Below, one piece after another: positions 23,773 through 33,152 of a stretch of DNA of 64,000 nt (positions are counted from its first letter, which is position 1; every line of letters starts with the position of its first letter). Location: assembly GCA_018240565.1 (NCBI GenBank), contig JAFEFO010000028.1, positions 62,001 to 126,000 of the forward strand, in the 5' to 3' direction. A program made the position numbers and the translations under genes. Below the pieces are notes generated by a model. It saw only the letters and a program-made list of their open reading frames with translations. It did not search any database and was not told where the DNA came from. This stretch comes from Pseudomonadota bacterium (lineage in GTDB: Bacteria; Pseudomonadota; Gammaproteobacteria; Xanthomonadales; Rhodanobacteraceae).

Positions 23773-26214
23773 ATGGTGGGGCAGATGGAAATTCCGGGCT
23801 ACCGGATCGTGCGCGAACTCGGCCGTGGCGGCATGGGCACGGTGTTCCTTGCCGTCCAGGATTCACTCGGTCGCGAGATCGCGCTCAAGCTGCTTGCGCC
23901 ACAGTTCGTGGCCGACGCCGTTTCCACTGAACGGTTTCTGCACGAAGGCCGCATCGGGGCAAGGCTGGCGCATCGCCACATCGTCAGCATCTACGACATC
24001 GGCGTGCATGCTGAACAGCCCTATCTGGCGATGGAGTACATGCCGGGCGGTGCGGTCAAGACCGGAATTCAGATAGCGCCGTCTGCAGCGCTGGAGATCG
24101 TGCGGCAAATTGCCTTGGCGCTGGACTACGCCGCCGGCGAGGGTGTAATCCATCGGGATCTGAAGCCCGAAAACATCTTGCGGCGCAAGGATGGTTCCTA
24201 CGCGCTGTCCGATTTCGGCATTGCCCGCGCGTTGCGTGCCGACGGAACGAATAGCCTGGAGGTGACCCAGGAAGGCACGACGGTCGGCACGCCCCACTAC
24301 ATGAGTCCGGAACAGTTGCAGGCGCATCCGCTCGACGGCCGTTCGGACCTGTATTCGCTCGGCGTCGTGCTGTACCAGCTGCTCATGGGCCAGTTGCCCT
24401 ACCTGGGCACGAAGGACATGCCGGTCGGAATGCAGCAGATCCATTCGCCGGTGCCGCGGCTATCGGAGGATCTGGTTCGCTACCAGCCGCTCATCGATTC
24501 GATGATGGCGAAAGCGCCGGAACGACGCCCAGGCCGTGGGGTGGAAGTCGCCAGCACGATCGAAGCGATTCAGACGAATCCTGGCATGGCGGTCGTGACG
24601 CAAGGCATGGACACGCTGTCGTCGGCAAGGCGCAAACCGTGGTTCGTGGCGGCAGGGTTGGCCATCGCATTGGCCGGCGCTGTCGGATATTTCGCCCTGA
24701 CGCACCAATCGGCGCCCATGCTTGCCCAGGTCAGTGCAGCGAAGGCAAGCAGTGGCGTGCCTGCGGATGTGCCAAAGGTCGCCGAACCAAGCGTCGCCGT
24801 GCTGCCGCTGGTCAATGCCAGCAAGGATCCGGAGCAGCAATTTTTCTCGGATGGCCTTTCCGAGAACCTGATCGACACGCTGTCCCGATTCGACGGGCTG
24901 AAGGTGATCGGTCGTACCTCCGCGTTCCAGTTTCGCGACAGCAAGGACAACAGCGCCACCATTGGCGCGAAGCTGGGTGTGGCCTATCTGCTCAGCGGCA
25001 GCGTGCAGCGCGCGGGCGATCTGGTGCGCATCAGCGCGTCGCTGGTCAAGGCCGCCGACGGCAGCACGCTCTGGGCCGAACATTACGATCGCCCGTACAA
25101 GAACCTGTTCGCGCTGCAGGACGAGATTGCACAAGCCGTGGCTGGTGCGATGCACGTGAAATTGCTGTCGTCGGGTGCAGTCGCGAGTCAGGACGACCGC
25201 CCGCCCGGGGGCAGCATCGAGGCCTACAACGCCTACCTGCAGGGCCTGAAATACTGGCACAACGAGGAGTTCCCCAAGGCCGCCGAGTACATGACCCAGG
25301 CCGTGCAGCTAGACCCCGGCTATGCGATGGCTTGGGCGCAGTTGTCCGGCTCGTGGAGCACCGTTGCTGCGTTTCAGAACGAAGCCCCCGAAGTGGCCGA
25401 CGAACACATGCGCATCGCCCGCAATGCGGCGGACAAGGCGCTGCAACTGGCGCCGGAACTTGGCCCGGCACACGCCGCACGCGCCTATCTGGACGTCTAC
25501 CATTTCGATCACAACGGCGCCTTGGCCGGGTGTCGACGTGCCGAGCAATTGGCGCCGAAGGATGGCACCGTTCTCAATGGCTGCGGCTATTTGTTTTTCC
25601 AGGTCGGAAAACTGGGTGAAGCGATTCCGTTGAGGGCGCGGCTGCTTACGACCGACCCGTTGTATACCGTCAATTATTTGCAGTATGCGAACTTGCTGAT
25701 GGCGGCCGGCAGGCTGGACGAAGCGGAGAAATACCTCCGCACGGCCGATAGTCTGCCGCAGCCGAATCCGTTCTGGCGCCAGAAGATCCTCTTCTCGCGC
25801 ATGTCCGACGCCATGATGCGTGGCGATGCGAAAACGGCCATGGAATTCGCTGCGCAAATGCCCGCGAGGTATCGCGACCAGTACACGGCGCTGGCGGCCC
25901 AGGCCGGACCGGATCGTGCAGCGGCCGATACCGCGTTGGCGAACGCGCTTGCGAGCAAGGGCAAGGCGGATGCAAACCCGTACCTGATCGCGCAGATCTA
26001 TGCGGTGCGCGGCGATGCCACGCAAAGCATGGAATGGCTTCAGCGAGCTTCGGCTGGCGAGCTCATCTTTTTGCCGACGGACCCGCTGATCATGAACTTG
26101 CGTGATGATCCGCGCTTCATTGCGTTCTGCCAGAAAGTCGGGCTACCGCAGCCCCGCGATGTTGAAACGCTGAGCATTGACCAGATTCGCGCCGCAGTGG
26201 TCACGAAAATCTGA
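23773..26214 (+). CDS. Membrane Ser/Thr protein kinase with TolB-like and TPR region
   Basis: 813 residues. A Hanks-type kinase domain (about 8-275) has the glycine loop GRGGMGTV, VHRD-type IHRDLKPEN (H127-D129), DFG in LSDFGIARAL and GTPHYMSPEQ. One transmembrane helix follows (about 289-310). The C-terminal region begins with VAVLPLVNASKDPEQQFFSD and GLSENLIDTLSRFDGLKVIG (about 340-470), a TolB-N-like module that in adenylate cyclases and kinases precedes TPR repeats; TPR-like helices (about 480-790) follow. The kinase would be cytoplasmic and the C-terminal part periplasmic. It ends 2 bases before folP. Substrates unknown. A shorter start at ATG 23785 is possible. Confidence 0.92.
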   Translation: MVGQMEIPGYRIVRELGRGGMGTVFLAVQDSLGREIALKLLAPQFVADAVSTERFLHEGRIGARLAHRHIVSIYDIGVHAEQPYLAMEYMPGGAVKTGIQIAPSAALEIVRQIALALDYAAGEGVIHRDLKPENILRRKDGSYALSDFGIARALRADGTNSLEVTQEGTTVGTPHYMSPEQLQAHPLDGRSDLYSLGVVLYQLLMGQLPYLGTKDMPVGMQQIHSPVPRLSEDLVRYQPLIDSMMAKAPERRPGRGVEVASTIEAIQTNPGMAVVTQGMDTLSSARRKPWFVAAGLAIALAGAVGYFALTHQSAPMLAQVSAAKASSGVPADVPKVAEPSVAVLPLVNASKDPEQQFFSDGLSENLIDTLSRFDGLKVIGRTSAFQFRDSKDNSATIGAKLGVAYLLSGSVQRAGDLVRISASLVKAADGSTLWAEHYDRPYKNLFALQDEIAQAVAGAMHVKLLSSGAVASQDDRPPGGSIEAYNAYLQGLKYWHNEEFPKAAEYMTQAVQLDPGYAMAWAQLSGSWSTVAAFQNEAPEVADEHMRIARNAADKALQLAPELGPAHAARAYLDVYHFDHNGALAGCRRAEQLAPKDGTVLNGCGYLFFQVGKLGEAIPLRARLLTTDPLYTVNYLQYANLLMAAGRLDEAEKYLRTADSLPQPNPFWRQKILFSRMSDAMMRGDAKTAMEFAAQMPARYRDQYTALAAQAGPDRAAADTALANALASKGKADANPYLIAQIYAVRGDATQSMEWLQRASAGELIFLPTDPLIMNLRDDPRFIAFCQKVGLPQPRDVETLSIDQIRAAVVTKI

Positions 26215-26216
26215 GT

Positions 26217-27116
26217 ATGTTCGACACCGCTCCCACGCTCGACTGTGCCGGCCGCATTCTGAAACTCGACGCGCCGCGCGTCATGGGCATCGTCAACGTC
26301 ACGCCGGATTCGTTTTCCGGCGATGGCCGCGCGCTGGCCGAAGCGGCGATCGCGCATGGCCTGAAGCTGGCGGAGGAGGGCGCGGATCTGCTCGATATCG
26401 GTGGCGAATCCACGCGCCCGGGCGCACAGGATGTTTCCACCGCGGACGAAATCGCACGCGTGGTGCCGGTGATCGAGGCGCTGGCCAAACAGGTCGAGGT
26501 GCCGATATCCATCGACACGTCGAAACCCGAGGTGATGCGCGCGGCGGTCGCAGCCGGTGCGGGTATGATCAATGATGTCTGCGCGCTGCGCCGCGACGGT
26601 GCACTGGATGCCGCGGCGCAGTTGAATGTGCCGGTGTGCCTGATGCACATGCAGGGCGAGCCGCGCACCATGCAGGACGATCCGCGCTACGACGATGTCG
26701 TGTCCGACGTGCGCCGGTTTCTCGCCGAACGCATCTTCGCCTGCGAAATGGCTGGCATCGACAAGAAGCGCATCGTCGTCGATCCGGGATTCGGTTTCGG
26801 CAAGACGCTGGAACACAATCTCGCGTTGCTTGCTAACCTCGATCAATTCGCTGCGCTCGGCGTGCCTCTGCTGGTCGGACTTTCGCGCAAGGCGATGATT
26901 GGCAAGCTTACCGGACGTGAAGGCGGCGCGGCGCGCGCCGCCGGTTCTGCGGCCGCTGCGATGATTGCCGTGCAGCGTGGCGCGGCCATCGTGCGCGTAC
27001 ACGATGTGGCCGCGACGCGCGACGCGCTGGCGGTGTGGCAGGGCGTGGCAAAGGGCATCGCGCCAGCGAAAAAAGCTGCCAAGCCGTTCGGCTCGCAGCG
27101 GTTTGAGGACGAGTAG
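26217..27116 (+). CDS. folP: Dihydropteroate synthase
   Basis: 299 residues. Condenses p-aminobenzoate with dihydropterin diphosphate in folate synthesis; the sulfonamide target. MGIVNVTPDSFSGDG and GGESTRPGA, the two family signatures, and the C-terminal SKKA-like SRKAMIGKL and VRVHDV are present. The final 20 residues (lysine-rich tail) are an extension. The short gap to the kinase gene suggests read-through transcription. A dispersed repeat follows 9 bases after the stop. Confidence 0.96.
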   Translation: MFDTAPTLDCAGRILKLDAPRVMGIVNVTPDSFSGDGRALAEAAIAHGLKLAEEGADLLDIGGESTRPGAQDVSTADEIARVVPVIEALAKQVEVPISIDTSKPEVMRAAVAAGAGMINDVCALRRDGALDAAAQLNVPVCLMHMQGEPRTMQDDPRYDDVVSDVRRFLAERIFACEMAGIDKKRIVVDPGFGFGKTLEHNLALLANLDQFAALGVPLLVGLSRKAMIGKLTGREGGAARAAGSAAAAMIAVQRGAAIVRVHDVAATRDALAVWQGVAKGIAPAKKAAKPFGSQRFEDE

Positions 27117-27125
27117 CTTTTGATC

Positions 27126-27236
27126 GTCATTCCGGCATGGAGTGCCGGAATCCAGTAGCCATGGATGGCAAGCTCACAGGTCTTGACCCCATGGCATCCT
27201 TGCAGTCTGGATGCCGGCAATCCCTGCCGGCATGAC
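27126..27236 (-). repeat. Dispersed inverted-repeat element, copy 4
   Basis: 111 bp in the convergent gap between folP and the fadB-like gene. Arms GTCATTCCGGCATGGAGTGC and closing GCCGGCATGAC; the CAGACTGCAAGGATGCCAT block reads on the minus strand. As it stands between two 3' ends it could act as a bidirectional RNA hairpin. Confidence 0.93.
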
Positions 27237-27239
27237 GCG

Positions 27240-29291
27240 CTAGAATTTAAGCGCCGGGTTGTCCCAACCCGTCTTTGGCTCGAAACGCTTGCCGTATTTG
27301 CCGGCGAGCACCGCCAATTGCGCCTTGAGTTTGTCCGCGCCTTCGCTGCGGATGTACTGGATCGGGCCGCCGCGGAACGGCGCAAATCCCGTGCCGAAAA
27401 TGACGCCGGCATCGAGCAGGTCGGCATCATCGACCACGCCGTCGTGCAGGCACGACACGGATTCGTTGAGCATCGGCAAAATCATCCGGTCAGTGATGTC
27501 GTCCGGTGCCTTGTAATTGGGATCGACTTCGGGTTTGACCGGTTTGCCGTTCTCCCACTTGTACAAACCCTCGCCGGCCTTCTTGCCCTTCTTGCCGGCG
27601 GCGATGAGGGTGTCCATGCCATCGGGGATTTCCAGTCCGAGGAATTCGCCGACTTCGCGGCCGACCGAGGCGCAAACATCCAGGCCCACCGTGTCGGCGA
27701 GTTCGATCGGCCCCATCGGCATGCCGAACTTTTTCGCGGCCTTGTCGAGAACCGGACCGGGCACGCCTTCCTTGAACAGGCGCAGCGCTTCAAGCAGATA
27801 GGGCATCAGAATTCGGTTGACGAGAAATCCGGGCGTGCCCTTGACCGGCACCGGCAGCTTGTCGATGGCCTTGCAGAAGGCAAGCGCATGCTTTTCGTTG
27901 GCGGGGTCGAGGTGATCCTGGCGCACGATTTCCACCAGCGGCATCTGCGCCACCGGATTGAAATAGTGCAGGCCGAGGAAGCGATTGTCGTGAGTCACTG
28001 CCGTGCGCAACTGATCCAGCGGAATGCTCGAGGTATTCGTCGCCAGCAGCGCGCCGGGTTTCATCGCCGGCTCGGTTTTCTTGTACAAATCCTGCTTGGC
28101 TTCGAGGTTTTCGAAGATCGCTTCGATGACGAGGTCGGCAGCGGCGATGCCTTGGCCATCCACATCGGCCTTCAAGCGATCGGAAGCCGGTTTGATCCGG
28201 TCCGGCGTCTTCAGGCGCTTGGCAAACAACTCCTGCGCGCGATCCAGCGCAGGTTGGATGAAATTCATCTCGCGATCCTGCAAGGTGACGTCGAACCCGC
28301 GCAGCGCACACCATGCGGCGATGTCGCCGCCCATGACGCCGGCGCCGACAACGTGCACATGCTGGATGTCCGCCGTGCTGCCGGCGCCAAGTCCCTTGAG
28401 GCGTTCCTGCAAAAAGTACACGCGCATCAGGTTGCGGCAGGTCGGCGTGGTGGCGAGCTTGGCGACCGCACGCGCTTCGATTTTCAGGCGCTGCGTGATG
28501 CTCGATCCGCCGCGACGCCAGACCTCGATCAAGGCGAACGGGGCAGGGTATTGGTCTGGCCGCGCCTTGGCAGCGGTCTGCTTGCGCACGATTGGCGCAA
28601 GGATCTGGCGAACGGGCCAGATATTCGTTGCCCAGGCGCGCAGGCGCTGCGCGAAGGGCCGCGCATGCGGATGGCGGATCTGTTCCTTGGCCGCGTCGAG
28701 CAGCAATTCGGGCGACGTCAACGCATCGACCATACCGAGGCCGCGTGCGGCTTCCGCGTTCAAATTCTTGCCGGTGAGCAGTACCGGCAAGGCTTGCGGT
28801 GCGCCGATCAGGCGGGGCAGGCGGGCAGTGCCGCCCCAGCCGGGGATGATGCCGAGCAGGACTTCCGGAAAACCGAGTTTCGTTTTCGGATCGCGCGTGG
28901 CGACGCGATAGCGGCAGGCCAGGGACAATTCGACTCCGCCGCCCATGCAAAAGCCGTGGATGGCCGCGACCGTGGGGCAGCGCAGGCGCGCCAGGTTCTG
29001 GAACACGCGCTGGCCGTATTCGATACTGGCGAGCACGCCGCCGGGCTGGGTTTCGAAACCTTCGAATTCGTGGATGTCGGCGCCGGCGATGAAGCCATTC
29101 GCCTTGCCGGAGCGGATCACCACGCCCCTGGGCGGCTCGAACGACAGTCGCTCGATGATTTGCGCCAATTCATCGAGCACCGCGCGGCTGAGTGCGTTGA
29201 CCGAGGCATCGGCGCGGTCGAAGGTGAGGACCGCGATCCCTTCCGCGTCGATTTCCGGTTTCCAATGGGCAAAGCGCAATCCTTCGAACAT
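27240..29291 (-). CDS. FadB/FadJ-type fatty-acid oxidation multifunctional enzyme
   Basis: 683 residues from ATG 29291. Enoyl-CoA hydratase domain first (about 10-190; GFIAGADIHEFEGFE oxyanion region and FCMGGGVELSLAC), then 3-hydroxyacyl-CoA dehydrogenase: an NAD-binding Rossmann motif VVGAGVMGGDIAAW (about 313) and the C-terminal helical domains (residues about 480-680, NRILMPYLLEA). Performs hydration and dehydrogenation of beta-oxidation intermediates. No thiolase gene is adjacent. FadB versus FadJ assignment is not decided. Convergent with folP. Confidence 0.92.
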   Translation of the reverse strand: MFEGLRFAHWKPEIDAEGIAVLTFDRADASVNALSRAVLDELAQIIERLSFEPPRGVVIRSGKANGFIAGADIHEFEGFETQPGGVLASIEYGQRVFQNLARLRCPTVAAIHGFCMGGGVELSLACRYRVATRDPKTKLGFPEVLLGIIPGWGGTARLPRLIGAPQALPVLLTGKNLNAEAARGLGMVDALTSPELLLDAAKEQIRHPHARPFAQRLRAWATNIWPVRQILAPIVRKQTAAKARPDQYPAPFALIEVWRRGGSSITQRLKIEARAVAKLATTPTCRNLMRVYFLQERLKGLGAGSTADIQHVHVVGAGVMGGDIAAWCALRGFDVTLQDREMNFIQPALDRAQELFAKRLKTPDRIKPASDRLKADVDGQGIAAADLVIEAIFENLEAKQDLYKKTEPAMKPGALLATNTSSIPLDQLRTAVTHDNRFLGLHYFNPVAQMPLVEIVRQDHLDPANEKHALAFCKAIDKLPVPVKGTPGFLVNRILMPYLLEALRLFKEGVPGPVLDKAAKKFGMPMGPIELADTVGLDVCASVGREVGEFLGLEIPDGMDTLIAAGKKGKKAGEGLYKWENGKPVKPEVDPNYKAPDDITDRMILPMLNESVSCLHDGVVDDADLLDAGVIFGTGFAPFRGGPIQYIRSEGADKLKAQLAVLAGKYGKRFEPKTGWDNPALKF

Positions 29292-29368
29292 GGCGGTCCC
29301 AAGCGGGCGGCAGGCGGGATCGCTATAATCCGCGCAAGCCGCACCTGCGGTCAAATGGGGCACCCGCA

Positions 29369-29878
29369 TTGCAGATACACCCGACCATCAATGCCAGCAC
29401 GACGGGCGAGGTATTCGTGACGCCGGCCCTGTTCGACCGCATCGTGCAGTCGGCGCAGAACCTCGTTGCGATCCGCACCGCGAATGCAGAGGATGTGATC
29501 GCGCAGTTCCGCCTGCTTGCCTTGCGCACCGGCCAGTCGGTCTACTACTGGCAGGAAGACGCCGGCATCGCGTCCCTGCGTGATCGCGACGTGCGCGTGC
29601 CGGGTTCCAAGCGTGCGAGCGACGCGCTGCGCTACATCCTGCAAAGCCCGCAATTCGGCATTTACCTGTTCACGGATTTCGCCGAGCACCTGCGTCCACC
29701 CAATACGGGATTGTTGCGGCAGATCGCGCGATCGCGCAGTGTGGCCGGCCGCAAGATCGTGTTCGTCGGCGATGCGATCGAAATGCCCGAGGGCATGGAT
29801 GTCCTGGTCGAGGCGATTTCGCATCAAGCGGCCGACGGCGCGCGCCCGCGCCTGCGCGACGGGCGTTGGGTGGTCTGA
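29369..29878 (+). CDS. Ycf46-N-terminal-like protein without the AAA core
   Basis: 169 residues from a TTG start at 29369; no in-frame ATG precedes it. I see no Walker motifs. The pattern VYYWQEDAGI, then SDALRYILQSPQFGIYLFTD and RKIVFVGDAIEMPEGMDVL resembles the domain before the AAA+ core in Ycf46-type ATPases (YIVTWEE..., D-LEALEFIL..., PAIFVLKDF, ...ILSPVLEIPPEL). That similarity is from memory and is inference. The protein is coupled to the next gene: its stop overlaps the GGDEF-EAL start (TGATG). Function unknown; may act with the c-di-GMP protein downstream. Confidence 0.72.
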   Translation: MQIHPTINASTTGEVFVTPALFDRIVQSAQNLVAIRTANAEDVIAQFRLLALRTGQSVYYWQEDAGIASLRDRDVRVPGSKRASDALRYILQSPQFGIYLFTDFAEHLRPPNTGLLRQIARSRSVAGRKIVFVGDAIEMPEGMDVLVEAISHQAADGARPRLRDGRWVV

Positions 29879-32487
29879 TGGGCGCGGCGCAATCCAATCC
29901 GGGTTCGGTGCTGATCGTCACCACGCAGCGCGATGATCGCCGCGTGTTGTTCGATGCACTGGATGCGCAGAATTTCGAGGCGGTATACACGGCCAAGGAT
30001 CTGCCGCAGGCGTTGTCGTTCCTCAAGCAGGATCCGCAGATCGACGTGGTGGTGATGGAATTCCTCGGCGAGGCACGCGAGGCCGTGGCGTTCTGCACCC
30101 AGCTCAAGGGCGATCCGCGCCTGGCCCAGGTGCCGGTGATCGGCATCGCCGCGGCGGATGCGGCGCAGCGGCAATGGGACTGGTCGCGCGCGCCGGTTGG
30201 CGTGGTCGAATGGCTGCGCAGCCCGGTCGACGCGAGTGAGACTCTGGCGCGGGTGCGCCAGGTGCTGGCGCCACACGCGGCGGGCGCGACCGGTGATGGC
30301 AAGGCCACCGGCGATCGTTATCGCTTCGCCTTCGAGGACAGCCTCGACGAGATCGTGCTGTCGGATCCGAAAACCGGCGCCGTGATCGATGCCAACGCCA
30401 CCTTCGAGCAACGTTCCGGATTTTCGCGCGGGCAGGTGATCGGCCAACCGCTGGATACGCTCGATGCCGGCCGCGACCGCAATCAACGCGCGGCGCTGCT
30501 GGCGACACTGGTGCGCGAGGGCAGCGTGCAGTATCGCCTTGATCGGCGCGGCGGCGACGGCCGCGCGCGTGCGCTCGAGGCGCACATGCGCCTGGCCGTG
30601 CAAGGCGGGCGGCTGGTGCACGTGACCGTGTTCCGGGAACCCGCCGGCAGTGCCGATGACGCGCGCTATCAGGCCGCGCTCGGTCTGATCACGGCGGTCG
30701 CCGAATGCGGTGGTGGCGACGAAGGCATGAATCAGGTCGTCAAGTTGTTGCGCGATTGGCTCGATCCGGATTTCGTGATGCTGGTGTCGGCGCGCCCGGA
30801 AGAAGACGCCGACGCGCAACCGTTGATGACCTGGTTCCGTTCCAGCCTGCCCGCCGAAGCGCCGGACCCGCTCAAGCAGCCGACACTGCAACGCGTGCTC
30901 GGCGGTGATGGCGTGTTTCACGGCGGGCAGGCGCGCACGATCCTCGCGCAGGATCCGTTCGTGGAGTTCTTCCGTTTTGAAGCCGTCATTGGATTGCCCC
31001 TGCGCGACGAGCGCCGCAACACGCTCGGTGCCTTGATGATTGCGCGCCGCGAGGCGCTTGTCGCCGACGCATTGTTGACGGATACCCTGCGCGCGGTCGC
31101 CGCGCGCCTGGCGCTGGAGCTGGAGTTGCGCCGCGCGCGCGAGCAGGGACGCGCCAAGGGCCTGCAGGATGCGCTCACCATGCTGCCGAACCGGCTGTTG
31201 TTCAACGACCGCCTGGAAACCACGATCAAGGAAGCGCACCGCACCGGCGAGATGTTCGCCGTGCTTTTCGTGGACCTTGACCGCTTCAAGAGCATCAACG
31301 ATTCGCTCGGCCACGGTGTCGGCGACGAGGTCCTGATCGCCGTGGCCAAGCGCCTGCGCGGCAGCGTGCGTGCTTCGGATACCGTCGCGCGCTACGCCGG
31401 TGACGAATTCACCATGATCCTGCGCCATATCGTGCAGCGCGACGACGTGATGCGCATCGCCGAAAAGATCGTGCGCGTAATGGAAGTGCCGCTGACCTTG
31501 GGCGATGGCAGCGAACTGCACATCACCGCCAGCATTGGCGTGAGTTTCTATCCGGACGATGCCGCCAATGCCGAGCGCCTGCTCAAGCACGCGGACGTGG
31601 CGATGTACAGCGCCAAGGGCATGGGTCGCAACAACTTCCAGACCTATGTCGCCGTCCCCGAGGAATCGCACCAGCAGCGCCTCGCGCTGGAATCCAAACT
31701 GCGCCTCGCCGAGAAAAATGGCGAGCTGCGCGTGTACTACCAGCCGCAGGTCAATACCGAGTCCGAGGATATCTGCGGCATGGAGGCGCTGATCCGCTGG
31801 GAGCATCCGGAGCTGGGCATGATTTCGCCCGGATTCTTCATTCCGCTGGCCGAGGAAAACGGCCTGATCGTGTCGATCGGCGAATGGGTGTTGCGCACCG
31901 CCTGTGCGGACGCGCGGCGCTGGCAGGATCGCTTTGCGCTCAACTTGCGCGTAAGCGTGAACCTGTCGGCCGTGCAGTTGCGCCAGCACAACCTGCTCGA
32001 CGTGGTCGCCCAGGCACTGCGCGACAGCGGCCTGGAACCCACCCAGCTGGACCTGGAAGTCACCGAAAGCGTCAATGTCAAAAACATCCCGAACCTGCTC
32101 GAGACCTTGCAGGGCCTGCGCGATTTGGGCTGCCACATCGCCATCGACGATTTCGGCACCGGCCAGTCGTCGCTGGATTACATCAAGCGATTTCCCGCCG
32201 ATCGCATCAAGATCGACCAGACCTTCGTGCGCAACATCGGCGTGGATCCGGACGACGAAGCGATCGTGCGCGCCACCATCGGCATGGCCCACAACCTGGG
32301 GCGCGGGGTGGTGGCCGAGGGGGTGGAAATCGAGCAACACCTGGAATTCCTGCGTGGCGAGGGCTGCGAGGAACTGCAGGGTTACCTGTTCTGCCGGCCG
32401 CTGCCGGCCGCCAGTTTCGAGAACCTGCTGGCCGAACGCGAGCGGGTATTCCAGAATGCGCACGCAGAGGCGGCAACGGTCGAGTGA
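29878..32487 (+). CDS. Receiver-like / PAS / GAF / GGDEF / EAL c-di-GMP signalling protein
   Basis: 869 residues. The N-terminal receiver-like domain (about 10-130) seems degenerate: VVVMEF where a phosphoacceptor Asp is expected. Then a PAS domain (about 145-250; FEQRSGFSRGQVIGQPLDTL), a GAF-like region (265-420), a GGDEF domain with AGDEF at about 504-510 (a variant compatible with cyclase activity) and an EAL domain (MEALIRW about 634-640, DDFGTGQSSLDYIKRF about 757). Both catalytic domains look intact, so it may make or break cyclic di-GMP. Coupled to the Ycf46-like gene. The stop codon lies inside the promoter of rpoE. Confidence 0.93.
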   Translation: MGAAQSNPGSVLIVTTQRDDRRVLFDALDAQNFEAVYTAKDLPQALSFLKQDPQIDVVVMEFLGEAREAVAFCTQLKGDPRLAQVPVIGIAAADAAQRQWDWSRAPVGVVEWLRSPVDASETLARVRQVLAPHAAGATGDGKATGDRYRFAFEDSLDEIVLSDPKTGAVIDANATFEQRSGFSRGQVIGQPLDTLDAGRDRNQRAALLATLVREGSVQYRLDRRGGDGRARALEAHMRLAVQGGRLVHVTVFREPAGSADDARYQAALGLITAVAECGGGDEGMNQVVKLLRDWLDPDFVMLVSARPEEDADAQPLMTWFRSSLPAEAPDPLKQPTLQRVLGGDGVFHGGQARTILAQDPFVEFFRFEAVIGLPLRDERRNTLGALMIARREALVADALLTDTLRAVAARLALELELRRAREQGRAKGLQDALTMLPNRLLFNDRLETTIKEAHRTGEMFAVLFVDLDRFKSINDSLGHGVGDEVLIAVAKRLRGSVRASDTVARYAGDEFTMILRHIVQRDDVMRIAEKIVRVMEVPLTLGDGSELHITASIGVSFYPDDAANAERLLKHADVAMYSAKGMGRNNFQTYVAVPEESHQQRLALESKLRLAEKNGELRVYYQPQVNTESEDICGMEALIRWEHPELGMISPGFFIPLAEENGLIVSIGEWVLRTACADARRWQDRFALNLRVSVNLSAVQLRQHNLLDVVAQALRDSGLEPTQLDLEVTESVNVKNIPNLLETLQGLRDLGCHIAIDDFGTGQSSLDYIKRFPADRIKIDQTFVRNIGVDPDDEAIVRATIGMAHNLGRGVVAEGVEIEQHLEFLRGEGCEELQGYLFCRPLPAASFENLLAERERVFQNAHAEAATVE

Positions 32488-32512
32488 ACTTGTCGGCCGC
32501 CGTTTTGTCCAT
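32486..32512 (+). promoter_or_regulatory. Candidate sigma-E promoter of rpoE
   Basis: GAACTT (32486) and, after 16 bases, TCCAT (32508) resemble the sigma-E consensus (GAACTT with TCTGA 16 bases downstream). It would give rpoE autoregulation, as in other gammaproteobacteria. The -10 box is a partial match. Confidence 0.5.
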
Positions 32513-32555
32513 GTACCCGGCGTGACCGGGACGCCAGCAAAGGAGTGATGCCCGG

Positions 32556-33152
32556 ATGGGCGACAACGAGTCGGATCTGGCCCTGGTCGCGCGGGTGCAG
32601 AAAGGAGAAAAGCGCGCGTTCGATCTGCTGGTGCGCAAGTACCAGTACAAGGTCATCGGCGTGATATCGCGCTACGTTTCGGACTGGAGCGAATGCCAGG
32701 ACGTGGCGCAGGAGGCGTTCATGCGCGCGTATCGCGCCATGGCCGCGTTTCGTGGAGACAGCCAGTTTTATACGTGGATGTACAAGATCGCCACCAACAC
32801 CGCCAAGAATCACCTGGTATCGCTCGGCCGGCGCCCGCCGGCGGACGACATCGCCATCGATGATGCCGTGCAGCTCGACGGCGGCATGCGCCTGAAGGAT
32901 CGCGCCACGCCCGAACACGAATTGATGCGTCAGGAAATTGAACAAACCGTGTTCGCCACGGTCGAAGCATTGCCCGAAGACCTGAAGACCGCCATCACCC
33001 TGCGCGAGGTCGACGGATTGAGTTACGAGGAAATCGCCGAAAAGATGAACTGTCCGATCGGCACTGTGCGCTCCCGCATCTTCCGGGCGCGCGATGCGAT
33101 CGACGAAAAACTGCGTCCGCTGCTGTCGGATGCAAAAGTGAGCCAATCATGA
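32556..33152 (+). CDS. rpoE: RNA polymerase sigma factor RpoE (sigma-E)
   Basis: 198-residue ECF sigma factor for envelope stress. Region 2 (YKVIGVISRYVSDWSECQDV, FMRAYRAMAAFRGDSQFYTW) and region 4 (LPEDLKTAITLREVDGLSYE, PIGTVRSRIFRARDAI) are intact. Start at ATG 32556 with AAAGGAG upstream. Its end overlaps rseA (ATGA), and mucD follows, giving the rpoE-rseA-mucD regulatory cassette of Xanthomonadales. Confidence 0.96.
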   Translation: MGDNESDLALVARVQKGEKRAFDLLVRKYQYKVIGVISRYVSDWSECQDVAQEAFMRAYRAMAAFRGDSQFYTWMYKIATNTAKNHLVSLGRRPPADDIAIDDAVQLDGGMRLKDRATPEHELMRQEIEQTVFATVEALPEDLKTAITLREVDGLSYEEIAEKMNCPIGTVRSRIFRARDAIDEKLRPLLSDAKVSQS

